Numbered from the stretch's first letter, positions 34,740-42,718 are shown. The stretch: DNA of 64,000 bases from CAIWHR01 sp963726775 (GCA_963726775.1 CAVSDL010000009.1:744001-808000); one strand, 5' to 3'. Numbers and translations are program-made. The notes: generated from the letters alone by a model not told the origin.

Positions 34740-34778
34740 ATATGTTGTCAAGCCCCTTCGTCAGGGGGAGAAATCGTC

Positions 34779-35936
34779 ATGAACAATGCCGCCGCCGCGC
34801 CGACGGAAAGCGACCAGCGCCTCGCCTCGGTCCGGGAGATGACGCGCAGGTTCGCCGATGAACGGATCAAGCCGCTCGCCGCCGAACTCGACGAGCGCGA
34901 GTCCTTTCCGGCCGATCTCTATCGCGAATGCGGCTCGCTCGGGCTCTTCGGCATCACCGTGCCCGAGGCGCACGGCGGGCTCGGTGCCGACGTGCGCACC
35001 TACGCCGCTGTGATGGAAGAGCTGTCGCGCGGCTACGCGTCGGTCGCCGACCAATGCGGCCTCGTCGAGCTGATCGGTACGTTGTTCACGGCCCATGGAA
35101 CGCCCGGCCAGATTGCACAATACCTTCCGGCGACCCTCCGGACGGAGAAGCGCTGCGCGTACGCGCTCACCGAGGCGGAGTCCGGTTCCGACCTCGCAAG
35201 CCTGAAGACGACGGCTGTCCCGGATGGAGACGGCTGGCGCCTTACGGGCCAGAAGTTGTGGATCCACAACGCGCCGGTGGCGGACTACGCGCTGGTCCTT
35301 GCCCGGACCGACCCGCAGGCCGGGCGTCGCGGCATGAGCATCTTTGTCGTCGATCTCGACGGCAAGGGCTGTACCCGCGGCAAGAAGGAACACAAGATGG
35401 GGCAGCGTGCCTCGCAGGTGGGCCCGTTGTTTTTCGACGACGTGAAACTGCCGGAGACCGCGCTGCTGGGTCCGGCGGGGCGAGGCTTCCACATCATGAT
35501 GAGCGTGCTCGAGAAGGGACGCATCGGCATCGGCGCGCTCGCGGTCGGAATCCTGCAGAACGCACTCGAGGAAAGCGTCGCCTATGCCAAGCGTCGCCGC
35601 CAGTTCGGCAAGGCGATCGCCGAATTCCAGGCAGTGCAGTGGATCCTCGCTGACATGGCAAAGGACACGCTGGCGGCCCGGCTGCTCGTCGATGCCGCGG
35701 CCGCTCGGCTCGATCGGGGTGACAAGGCGACGATGGAATCGTCGATCGCCAAGTGTTTTGCCGCCGACGCCGCCGTCGCCCACACGCAGAATGCGGTGCA
35801 GGTGTTCGGCGGCAGCGGCTATATCCGCGGCGTGACCGTCGAGCGCCTGTACCGCGACGCCAAGATCACGCAGATCTACGAGGGCACCAACCAGATCCAG
35901 CGAATGATCATCGCGCGGCAATTGCTGGCCGACTGA
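34779..35936 (+). CDS. Acyl-CoA dehydrogenase
   Basis: This 385-residue flavoprotein has an N-terminal helical domain, the middle beta domain with AYALTEAESGSDLASLKTTA and LWIHNAPVADYALVLARTD, and the C-terminal domain with AKRRRQFGKAIAEFQAVQW and the catalytic-Glu stretch RLYRDAKITQIYEGTNQIQRM. FAD-linked oxidation of an acyl-CoA to the 2-enoyl-CoA is expected; ETF would be elsewhere. ATG 34779 has AGGGGGAG upstream. It is preceded by LacI operators O3 and O4. Confidence 0.93.
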   Translation: MNNAAAAPTESDQRLASVREMTRRFADERIKPLAAELDERESFPADLYRECGSLGLFGITVPEAHGGLGADVRTYAAVMEELSRGYASVADQCGLVELIGTLFTAHGTPGQIAQYLPATLRTEKRCAYALTEAESGSDLASLKTTAVPDGDGWRLTGQKLWIHNAPVADYALVLARTDPQAGRRGMSIFVVDLDGKGCTRGKKEHKMGQRASQVGPLFFDDVKLPETALLGPAGRGFHIMMSVLEKGRIGIGALAVGILQNALEESVAYAKRRRQFGKAIAEFQAVQWILADMAKDTLAARLLVDAAAARLDRGDKATMESSIAKCFAADAAVAHTQNAVQVFGGSGYIRGVTVERLYRDAKITQIYEGTNQIQRMIIARQLLAD

Positions 35937-35976
35937 GTGCGACGACAAGTGCGCGCCGGCGGGCGCGCGGTGTCCG

Positions 35977-37014
35977 TCACGGGCCCGACGTGCGGGCGAC
36001 GTCGACCGGTGCGCCGGCCGCCGACGAGGCCAGCATCGCGTCGATCAGCGCGTGGACGGCAAGCGCGCTGCGGCCGTTGGCCTGCGGCGGACGGCCCAGC
36101 GCAATCGCATCGACAAAGTCCTCGATCAGGCGGCGGTGAGGTTCGTGCGAGAACGCCATCGGGTCGGCGCCACCACCCCCGGCACTCGATCCTTCCACGA
36201 CGATGGGTGGCTGCCCGGCGAGGTGCGCGACCAGTCGTTCGGCTTCCAGCACCACGCTGCCTCGGGTTCCCGCGAGCTCGATGCGCTCCGGATATCCCGG
36301 GTAGGCGGTGGTGGTCGCGTCGATCACCCCGACGGCGCCGTTGTCGTAGGTGACGGTCGCGCAGGCGATGTCCTCGGTGTCGATCCGGCGCAGGGAACTC
36401 GTCCGGCATGTCGCCAGTACCTGCCGGGCCGGACCGACCAGGTCGAGCAGAAGGTCGAGCGTGTGGATGGCCTGGGTCAACAGCACGCCCCCGCCGTCGC
36501 GCGCTTTCATGCCCCGCCCGGGCTGGGCGAAGTACTCCGCGGAGCGCCACCACCGGATCGAGGTCGAAATGCTGACGAGATCGCCGAGTGCGCCGGCGCG
36601 CAGCAGATCCCGCAGCGCGATCGCGCCGGCTCGGAAGCGATGCTGGAACACGATCGCCAGCATGCGACCGCGGCTCTCGACCGCGTCGACCAGCGCCGTG
36701 GCCTCGGCGAGATCGACCGCGACCGGCTTCTCGAGCAATACGTGCTTGCCCGCCTGCGCCGCCGCGGTCGCGAGCTCGGTGTGCGTGCGCGGCGGAGTGA
36801 GGATCAGCAGCGCGTCGATCCGCGCATCGTCGCAAAGCGCGCGGAAGCTGTCGATGACGGGCAGCCGATAGGTGGCCGCGAACTCTGCGCGACGCGCGGG
36901 GCTCGGGCTGAATCCGGCAACGACCTCCACCTTGCCCGCAAGGTCGCGCAGCGCAAGGGCGTGCGGCTTGACCGCAAGGCCCAGCCCCACCAAACCAACT
37001 CCGATCTTCTTCAA
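35977..37014 (-). CDS. Gfo/Idh/MocA family oxidoreductase 1
   Basis: The 345-residue NAD(P) enzyme has a Rossmann start (IGVGLVGLGLAVKPHALAL) and the conserved EKPV of this family in GKHVLLEKPVAVDLAEA (near residue 95), followed by the substrate domain. Members oxidise sugar or cyclitol hydroxyls. TTG 37014 is the start: AGGAG is 7 nt upstream, and the upstream frame is not protein-like. It follows lacI by 103 bp on the same strand, so it is probably co-transcribed with the regulator, and converges with the acyl-CoA dehydrogenase gene. Confidence 0.9.
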   Translation of the reverse strand: MKKIGVGLVGLGLAVKPHALALRDLAGKVEVVAGFSPSPARRAEFAATYRLPVIDSFRALCDDARIDALLILTPPRTHTELATAAAQAGKHVLLEKPVAVDLAEATALVDAVESRGRMLAIVFQHRFRAGAIALRDLLRAGALGDLVSISTSIRWWRSAEYFAQPGRGMKARDGGGVLLTQAIHTLDLLLDLVGPARQVLATCRTSSLRRIDTEDIACATVTYDNGAVGVIDATTTAYPGYPERIELAGTRGSVVLEAERLVAHLAGQPPIVVEGSSAGGGGADPMAFSHEPHRRLIEDFVDAIALGRPPQANGRSALAVHALIDAMLASSAAGAPVDVARTSGP

Positions 37015-37117
37015 GTCATCTCTCCTGCGATTCGAAGCGACGGACGTCCGTGGCCTGCGCGTGCACGCATTGCGCTGTTCCAATCCTCCGGCGAACGGCT
37101 GATTGCCCGCCTCGGAT

Positions 37118-38179
37118 TCAGGCGGAGGCGCGCCTGCGCTTGCCTGCGCGCGTCGCCGGAACCGGCCCGCAAGAGGAGCGCACCACCAGCCGCGGCGGGA
37201 GCACGACGCGCTGAACGGGCGCGTCGGGCGATGCGATTCGCTGGAGGAGGACTCTTCCCGCTGCCCGGCCGATGCCATTGGCGTCGATGGCCACGGTGGT
37301 CAGCGGCGGCATCCACAGTGCCGCCTCGGCGACGTCATCGATACCGACGACCGAACAGTCGCGGCCGGGCTCCAACCCGAGGTGAAGCAATCCGAGCATG
37401 GTCCCGAATGCCAACAGGTCATTGAAGCAAACCACCGCCGTCGGCGGACGCGCGAGCCGCATCAGCGACTGGACCGCCGCGAACCCCGCTTCGCGAAAGG
37501 CTTCGCACTCGAGAAGGAGCTCCGGCGACACCGGCAGCGCGGCTTCGCGCAATGCCTTGCCGTACCCGGCAATGCGGTCCTGCCCCGTCGTCGTGCGCCG
37601 GTTGACACCGACGAAAGCGATGCGGCGATGGCCGAGACCGACGAGGTGACGCGTGGCAAGCATCGCTGCCAGCCGGTTGTCGCTGCCGGCGTAATCCGCC
37701 TCCACGCCACGAACGTGACGCGACACCATCACGACGGGAACACGCCAATTGAACAGCGGATCCACGTCCGATTTCCGCGTGCCGACCGCGGGTGTCAGCA
37801 GCACCCCGGCAACGTTGTACTCGCGCAACGTCGCCAGGAAACGCGCCTGGCGCGCGACGGACTCCGCCGAGTTGCAGAGGAACAGCGCCTGCCCAAGTTC
37901 ATCGAGACTCGCCTCGATCCCCGCCGCCACCTCGGCGAAATAGGGATTGCGCAGATCGCAGATCGAGGCGCCGACGATGTTCGACCGCTTCTTGCGCAGC
38001 TGGGCCGCGCTGCGATCGTAGACGTACCCGATCTCGCGGATGATGCCCTGGACGCGCGCGCGCGTCGCGTCGGCGACCAACGGGTTGTGGTTGAGCACCA
38101 TCGACACCGTGCCGGTCGACACGCCGGCGCGCTGTGCGATCTGCCGCAGCGTGACGCGCTTGTGCGGAGCCATTGTCAT
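37118..38179 (-). CDS. LacI family transcriptional regulator
   Basis: The 353-residue repressor has an N-terminal HTH (VTLRQIAQRAGVSTGTVSMVLN, about residues 8-30), the hinge helix region around ARVQGIIREIGYVYDRSA, and a periplasmic-binding-like effector domain (ICDLRNPYFAEVAAGIE; VVCFNDLLAFGTM; CSVVGIDDVAEAALWMPPLTTV). The ligand is likely an intermediate or the substrate of the surrounding pathway. ATG 38179 or 38173 can start it; both lack an SD. An operator copy lies immediately upstream, so it is autoregulated. Confidence 0.92.
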   Translation of the reverse strand: MTMAPHKRVTLRQIAQRAGVSTGTVSMVLNHNPLVADATRARVQGIIREIGYVYDRSAAQLRKKRSNIVGASICDLRNPYFAEVAAGIEASLDELGQALFLCNSAESVARQARFLATLREYNVAGVLLTPAVGTRKSDVDPLFNWRVPVVMVSRHVRGVEADYAGSDNRLAAMLATRHLVGLGHRRIAFVGVNRRTTTGQDRIAGYGKALREAALPVSPELLLECEAFREAGFAAVQSLMRLARPPTAVVCFNDLLAFGTMLGLLHLGLEPGRDCSVVGIDDVAEAALWMPPLTTVAIDANGIGRAAGRVLLQRIASPDAPVQRVVLPPRLVVRSSCGPVPATRAGKRRRASA

Positions 38180-38193
38180 TTGAAACGGTTCAA
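38180..38193. promoter_or_regulatory. LacI-type operator O5 (TTGAAACGGTTCAA) in the lacI promoter
   Basis: A 14-bp copy directly adjacent to the lacI start codon and overlapping the predicted transcription start. It also lies 37 bp ahead of the divergent gene at 38231, so one site can control both directions. Confidence 0.8.
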
Positions 38194-38196
38194 AGC

Positions 38197-38225
38197 AGAA
38201 TACGGCATTCATGCGCAGGCGGCAA
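38197..38225 (-). promoter_or_regulatory. lacI promoter (-35 TTGCCG, -10 TATTCT)
   Basis: On the minus strand TTGCCG (38220-38225) and TATTCT (38197-38202) are 17 bp apart. The start point falls at about 38190, inside the operator, leaving a leader of only around 10 nt. Confidence 0.5.
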
Positions 38226-38230
38226 GCGAC

Positions 38231-38872
38231 GTGCCCGACGACGTATTGACGTTTTCGAAAACGCTGGGCGATGCGGAGTGCGCCTGGTTCGCGCCGCCGT
38301 TCCCGCAGTTCGGCGCAGCCTGCCCCAGCTTCGGCATCGGGCTTGCCTTGGGCGCGCTTTCGCACCGCTTTCCCGACGCGCTCGTCGGGGCGTGTTCGAT
38401 CGCGCTGGACCGATGGCGCCCTTCCCTCCTGGAAACCATCGAGGCCCGGGTCGCGCCCCTGCCCGACGGGTGGCGAGTCGAGGCGGGCGGCATGCGCGGG
38501 CGGTTCGAAGCGCCGAAACCGGTTGCCGACTCTTGCCCGCGCGGTGTCGGAACGCCGATGGCTTTCGGGCACACCGATCGTATTCTCGGGTGCGGCCTCT
38601 GCGGTATCGCGGCGTCCACGGCAATGTCACGTGTCGCCGCTCGTGCGCAAGGTCACGCGGACATGACCGTGCCATTGCACCTGCTGGTCCGGGCGGCGCT
38701 GATCCGCGTCGCAGCGTTGGCGACGGGGCCGCCCGTCGCCCTGCGCATCACCGGGTTCCCGGTGACCGTCGGCGAGGGGCTCGACGTCCATGTCCAAGCG
38801 TCGGCGAACCGAATGGTCGTGCATTTCTGCCGTGAAGGCGAGACGCGTGTGCGCGTCGAGCTGGACGCCTGA
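38231..38872 (+). CDS. Unrecognised protein coupled to a MaoC gene
   Basis: The 213-residue product starts at GTG 38231 and ends 3 bp before the next MaoC gene, implying coupling. Strong GC bias at third codon positions supports coding. It has a Cys-rich N-terminal part (FAPPFPQFGAACPSFGIGLALGAL) and a C-terminal stretch (LDVHVQASANRMVVHFC, GETRVRVELDA) that reads like the last strands of a hotdog fold. I do not recognise a family; a degenerate hotdog dehydratase partner is possible. It is divergent from lacI, sharing operator O5. Confidence 0.6.
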   Translation: MPDDVLTFSKTLGDAECAWFAPPFPQFGAACPSFGIGLALGALSHRFPDALVGACSIALDRWRPSLLETIEARVAPLPDGWRVEAGGMRGRFEAPKPVADSCPRGVGTPMAFGHTDRILGCGLCGIAASTAMSRVAARAQGHADMTVPLHLLVRAALIRVAALATGPPVALRITGFPVTVGEGLDVHVQASANRMVVHFCREGETRVRVELDA

Positions 38873-38875
38873 GCC

Positions 38876-39316
38876 ATGGCGCTGGAACGCTATTTCGACG
38901 AACTGAGTGTCGACGAGTCGGCCACACTGATCAAGACGTTCACCGATGCGGACGTTTCGCTCTACGTCGCGGTGACCTGCGACTACAGCCCGGTGCACAT
39001 TGACGAGCGGTACGCCGCGACCACCCGCTTCGGTGGCCGCATCGTGCCCGGACTGCTCGTCGCCGGGTTCCTCACCTCAACCATGGCCCCCCGGCTGGTC
39101 GGCTGCTTCCCGGTCTCTACCGGCGACACCTTCGAGTTTCTCGCGCCCGTCCGCATCGGCGACACGATCGCGGCCACGCTGACGATCGCCGCGATCGATG
39201 CCAGTCTCCGCCGGGTGCGGCTCGACGGCCGCTGCGTCAATCCGGAGGGCATCATCGTCGTCCGCGCGGACGCCTACATGAAGTTTCCGCGCGATCGCGT
39301 CACGCGTCCGAGCTAG
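38876..39316 (+). CDS. MaoC family dehydratase 2
   Basis: The 146-residue hotdog-fold protein has the MaoC pattern: AVTCDYSPVHIDERYAATTRFGG (D-x4-H dyad in DYSPVH), then GRIVPGLLVAGFLTS and FPVSTGDTFEFLAPVRIGDT. Expected to hydrate an enoyl-CoA or act on a related thioester. It is the second gene of the unit divergent from lacI, and follows the unknown gene by 3 bp. Confidence 0.9.
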   Translation: MALERYFDELSVDESATLIKTFTDADVSLYVAVTCDYSPVHIDERYAATTRFGGRIVPGLLVAGFLTSTMAPRLVGCFPVSTGDTFEFLAPVRIGDTIAATLTIAAIDASLRRVRLDGRCVNPEGIIVVRADAYMKFPRDRVTRPS

Positions 39317-39352
39317 GAAACCGACGCCACGCCGCGCGCCGCTCGCGGGTGC

Positions 39353-40117
39353 TCAGAGCCTCCGAATGTGGAGCCCGCCGTCGACGTGGATCGCCTCGCC
39401 GGTGACGAACGGGAAATCGCCGGCGGCCAGCGCGGCCACCGTACGCCCGACGTCCTCGGGTTCGCCCCAGCGCGGCATCGGCGAGAGGCCCTCGCCGATC
39501 AGCCGATCGTATTTCTCGGTGGCCACCCGCGTCATCTCGGTGCGAATGATGCCCGGCCTGACCTCGTAGGACGCGATTCCGGCGCGGGCCAGGCGAACCG
39601 CCAGGATCTTGACCATCATCGACAACGCTGCCTTGGAGAAGCAGTACTCGGCACGGTCGATCGATGCCATCACCGCATTGGCGGACGAAATGGTGACGAT
39701 CGCCCGAGGCTGTGCGCCGGATGGGTCGGCTACCATGCGCCGCGCGGCGGCCTGCGAGAGGAAGAACGTGCCGCGGAGGTTGATGCCCATGACCCGATCG
39801 AAGCTCTGCGGCGTGACATCGAGCACGTCACCGCGCCGCGCCACGGAGACCCCGGCATTGTTGACGAGAAGATCGAGGCGGCCACCGTGCGCGTACGCCG
39901 AATCGACGATGCGCAGATGCTGGGCGAGGTCGGCGATGTCCGCGACGACGAAGGCCACGCGGGCGCCGTCGCGTTCGGCCTGTTGCCGCGTGAGCGCGCT
40001 GTCTTCGGTTTCCGCGACATCCACGAACACGATGTCGAAGCCGCGCCGCGCGAGCGCCAGGACGATGCCGCGACCGATGCCCCGGTTCCCACCGGTGACG
40101 AGTGCGAGCGGCTTCAT
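39353..40117 (-). CDS. SDR family oxidoreductase (FabG-like)
   Basis: The 254-residue protein has the classic SDR pattern: TGGNRGIGRGIVLALA (TGxxxGxG, residues 7-22), NNAGVSV, ISSANAV and the catalytic YCFSK (Tyr-x3-Lys). It uses NAD(P)H to oxidise or reduce a secondary alcohol. ATG 40117 has GGAGG upstream. It is 95 bp downstream of the second Gfo/Idh gene and is probably in its operon. Confidence 0.9.
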   Translation of the reverse strand: MKPLALVTGGNRGIGRGIVLALARRGFDIVFVDVAETEDSALTRQQAERDGARVAFVVADIADLAQHLRIVDSAYAHGGRLDLLVNNAGVSVARRGDVLDVTPQSFDRVMGINLRGTFFLSQAAARRMVADPSGAQPRAIVTISSANAVMASIDRAEYCFSKAALSMMVKILAVRLARAGIASYEVRPGIIRTEMTRVATEKYDRLIGEGLSPMPRWGEPEDVGRTVAALAAGDFPFVTGEAIHVDGGLHIRRL

Positions 40118-40212
40118 GCAGGATCCTCCAGACGGGTCACGGGAGCGAAGGCGTGCGCGACGGGACTGCCCTGGTCGCGACGAGCACGGCGGCGGATATC
40201 GGTGCGGCAGCC

Positions 40213-41364
40213 TCACCCGACGAGCGGCGGGACGTCACGCCAGCGACCCTCCTCCGAACTGCGCGCGCAGAGCTCCGCGAGTTGCACGCCCTTCGCGCCC
40301 GCGAGAAACCCCCACGGGAACGGCGTGCCCTCGACGACGTGGCGGATGAAAAGCGTCCACTGGGTCTTGAACGGGTTCTCGTAGGCGCGCGTATCGGGAA
40401 CGTCATGCCAGTCGTCGAGATAGCTGCGCGGCGCCGCAGCGTCGGGGTTCCAGACGGGCTTCGGCGTGTCGCTTCGCCACTGTGCGACACAGCGGGTGGC
40501 GCCCGCCACCGCGGACCCGTGCGTACCGTCGATCTGGATCGTCAACAGGTCATCACGCCGCACGCGGGTGCACCATGAGTTGTTGAGTTGACCGACGGCG
40601 CCGCCGGCAAAGCGCACCGTGACGAAAGCCGTGTCGTCGGCCGTGGCCCGATACGCCTTTCCAGCCTCGTCGAAGCGCTCCGGAATCTGCGTGACGGCAA
40701 TGCAGCTCACGGCCTCGATGTCGCCTACCAGGTGGTCGAGCTCGTAACGCCAATGGCTCATGATGTCGAGGACGATTCCGCCGCCGTCTTCGCGCCGGTA
40801 GTTCCACGACGGGCGTTGCGCGGGCATCCAGTCGCCCTCGAAGATCCAGTAGCCGAACTCGCCGCGCACGCCGAGGATGCGACCGAAAAAGCCGGCGTCC
40901 ACGAGCGTACGCAGCTTGACGATGCCCGGCAGCCACAGATTGGCCTGCACGACGCCGTGCTTGATTCCCCTTTGCTTGGCGCGCCGGTAGAGGTCGATTG
41001 CGCTTTCGGTGGTGGTCGCCAGCGGTTTCTCGACATAGACGTGTTTCCCCGCGTCGATCGCGAGCCGCACGATGCGATCGCGGTCCGGCGTCGAGCCCGA
41101 ATCGAAGAAGATGAGGTCCCCGGGGTCGGTCAGAGCGGCGCCGAGGTCGGTCGTCCAGCGCGCGATCCCGTGATCCCGCGCCACGCGGGCGAGCTTATCG
41201 GCATTGCGCCCGACGAGGATCGGCTCCGGCATCACGCGCGAACCGTCCGAGAGCGTTACCCCGCCGTCGCGACGGATCGCGCATAGCGCGCGCGACAGGT
41301 GCTGCCCGATCCCGATGCGACCGGTCGCACCGTGCAGGATCACGCCAATGGTCTTGGCATCCAA
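40213..41364 (-). CDS. Gfo/Idh/MocA family oxidoreductase 2
   Basis: The 383-residue enzyme has a Rossmann N-terminus (KTIGVILHGATGRIGIGQHL), the family EKP motif in GKHVYVEKPLATTTESA, and a substrate domain with the stretch DGGGIVLDIMSHWRYELDHL. It is distinct from the Gfo/Idh protein at 36 kb. TTG 41364 is the start, with GGGAGG 5 nt upstream; the frame further upstream is unrelated. It is under operator O6 and leads the SDR gene. Confidence 0.9.
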   Translation of the reverse strand: MDAKTIGVILHGATGRIGIGQHLSRALCAIRRDGGVTLSDGSRVMPEPILVGRNADKLARVARDHGIARWTTDLGAALTDPGDLIFFDSGSTPDRDRIVRLAIDAGKHVYVEKPLATTTESAIDLYRRAKQRGIKHGVVQANLWLPGIVKLRTLVDAGFFGRILGVRGEFGYWIFEGDWMPAQRPSWNYRREDGGGIVLDIMSHWRYELDHLVGDIEAVSCIAVTQIPERFDEAGKAYRATADDTAFVTVRFAGGAVGQLNNSWCTRVRRDDLLTIQIDGTHGSAVAGATRCVAQWRSDTPKPVWNPDAAAPRSYLDDWHDVPDTRAYENPFKTQWTLFIRHVVEGTPFPWGFLAGAKGVQLAELCARSSEEGRWRDVPPLVG

Positions 41365-41506
41365 CGAGCCTCCCTTTCGATGCCTGCGCAGGCGGGTGAG
41401 GGATCGGGGACCACGCCACACCCCGCACACGCGCGCGATCAGCGCGCCGTGCGGATCGCCCCGACCATCTCGCAACCGCAATCCTGCCGGTATCGGCTGC
41501 TTCGTA

Positions 41507-41520
41507 TTGAACCGGTTCAA
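41507..41520. promoter_or_regulatory. LacI-type operator O6 (TTGAACCGGTTCAA)
   Basis: A perfect 14-bp palindrome, identical to O2. It lies directly downstream of the minus-strand promoter of the second Gfo/Idh gene, overlapping the expected start site, so binding would block transcription. Confidence 0.8.
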
Positions 41521-41549
41521 ATCGTAAATCCAATCTGGCGCAAATGCAA
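41521..41549 (-). promoter_or_regulatory. Promoter of the Gfo/Idh 2 - SDR unit
   Basis: On the minus strand TTGCAT (41544-41549) and TACGAT (41521-41526) are separated by 17 bp. Operator O6 begins at the base after the -10. Confidence 0.5.
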
Positions 41550-41552
41550 GGC

Positions 41553-41884
41553 CAGTTCGTGAGGAGAAGGGCAAGCATCCCGAGCGCGTGTTCACCTTCA
41601 AGGGCAGAACACTGGGTCGGGCGAACACGCGGGCCTGGAGGAGCGCGCTCAAGCGCGCCGGCATCAAGAATTTCTGCTGGCACGACCCGCGGCACGTCTG
41701 GGCCACCTGGCACGTCATGGCGGCTACGACACTCGCGGAGTTGCAGGAACTTGGCGCGTGGAAGTCAGAGCTGATGGTGAAGCGCTATGCGCATTTCGCG
41801 TCGGAACAACTGCACACGGCGGCAGACCGGCTTGCTAGGTATTCTACGGTCCGCAGAAGCAGTACCAGCAACGTAACGTATTGA
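41553..41884 (+). pseudogene. Tyrosine recombinase (phage-type integrase) C-terminal remnant
   Basis: About 110 codons match the C-terminal catalytic domain of phage-type integrases: RVFTFKGRTLGRANTRAWR, then the HxxR box in CWHDPRHVWATWHV and the attacking-Tyr box in GAWKSELMVKRYAHFA. The N-terminal core-binding domain and first Arg region are missing, so it cannot be active. It ends 6 bp ahead of the tRNA-Asn 3' fragment at 41890, the position expected for an island integrase beside its attachment site. Confidence 0.8.
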
Positions 41885-41889
41885 TTAAT

Positions 41890-41941
41890 TGGCTCCCCGA
41901 CCAGGGCTCGAACCTGGGACCTGCGGATTAACAGTCCGTCG
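41890..41941 (-). repeat. tRNA-Asn 3'-end duplicate (attachment site) 1
   Basis: These 52 bp repeat the 3' part of the tRNA-Asn gene at 55394, from the anticodon stem through the terminal CCA. The T-stem differs in the middle pair (CCAGG/CCTGG instead of CCTGG/CCAGG), and pairing is kept. The match stops after the 5' side of the anticodon stem. This is the footprint of an integration event. Confidence 0.85.
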
Positions 41942-41990
41942 ATCCAGAGGTCGAAATATGAACTGCAATCAAGTACATATGTGCTTCCCG

Positions 41991-42065
41991 GTGGGGTCCG
42001 TTTTTGGGCACTTAACGGCATCTAACCCCCTGAACGGTCAGATGTTCGGATCTAATAGACCCCAC
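41991..42065. repeat. 75-bp element with 8-bp inverted ends
   Basis: GTGGGGTC (41991-41998) and GACCCCAC (42058-42065) are perfect inverted ends. Inside, CATCT and AGATG can also pair. It lies between two island-border fragments; it could be a miniature element or a structured recombination end. Confidence 0.35.
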
Positions 42066-42119
42066 TTTGAAACTCATACCAGGGCGGGACTCAAACCCAC
42101 TACCCCCTGGTTCGTAGCC
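42066..42119 (-). other. Possible tRNA-Arg-like 3' half
   Basis: On the minus strand, a CTACGAA-type anticodon loop (ACG, Arg), an AGGGGGTAG stretch and a T-arm-like hairpin with loop TTTGAGT are followed by CCTGGTA. The 5' half is absent and no CCA follows, so this is at most an old attachment fragment. Confidence 0.25.
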
Positions 42120-42120
42120 G

Positions 42121-42504
42121 CTAAGCCCGGTAGGCGACGACTTCGATCTCGACCTTGGCGTCGATCATCAGCGTCGCCTGCGTCGTCGATCGCGCCGGCT
42201 TGTTCTCGGGAAAGAATTCGGCGTAGACGCGATTAAACGTCCAGAAGTCGCGCGCGTCGCCCAGCCAGACGGTGGATTTGACGACGTCCTTCAGCGCGCA
42301 TCCGGCGAGCGCAAGCGCCTTTTCGACGTTTTTCAAGGTCTGCCGCGTCTGTGCCTCGATGCCGCCTGGCACGATCTCGCCGTTGGTGCCCATCGCGACT
42401 TGGCCCGACACGAACACGAACGGCCCGGCCTTGACCGCAGACGAGAAAGGCAGCGGCTGCCCGCCCGCGCCGGTGTGGCTTTCCCCCAGGAATTCGACAG
42501 TCAT
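42121..42504 (-). CDS. RidA family enamine/imine deaminase
   Basis: The 127-residue protein has the YjgF/RidA fold (FSSAVKAGPFVFVSGQVAM; IEAQTRQTLKNVEKALALAG; DVVKSTVWLGDARDFWTFN; ARSTTQA with the conserved Arg). RidA hydrolyses reactive enamine/imine intermediates formed by PLP-dependent deaminases, which fits the PLP enzyme in the same island. ATG 42504 has GGAGG at the correct spacing. It is divergent from the ABC transporter and shares a regulatory region with it. Confidence 0.9.
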   Translation of the reverse strand: MTVEFLGESHTGAGGQPLPFSSAVKAGPFVFVSGQVAMGTNGEIVPGGIEAQTRQTLKNVEKALALAGCALKDVVKSTVWLGDARDFWTFNRVYAEFFPENKPARSTTQATLMIDAKVEIEVVAYRA

Positions 42505-42573
42505 GTGATCCTCCGATTGCTGGATGTTGGTCACGCAATAATGCGCCGCCGATCGGCTTGACTCGACCCATAT

Positions 42574-42586
42574 GAAATTAAATTAC
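42574..42586. promoter_or_regulatory. RpiR-like operator 1 (GAAATTAAATTAC)
   Basis: A 13-bp AT-rich element whose reverse complement (GTAATTTAATTTC) matches the second site at 12 of 13 positions. It lies in the divergent RidA/ABC intergenic region and would suit the RpiR regulator at 49.7 kb. Confidence 0.5.
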
Positions 42587-42718
42587 AGTCTACCGGATTC
42601 CCCCGGATTGGGCCAATGCAGTATCGCGCCGACCGCATTGAGAACTTTACCCTATGGCAAGGTCGATTCTTGCTGACTCTTGACGCCGTTCCAGAAGAGC
42701 GTAGACTCGCCGCCGGAT

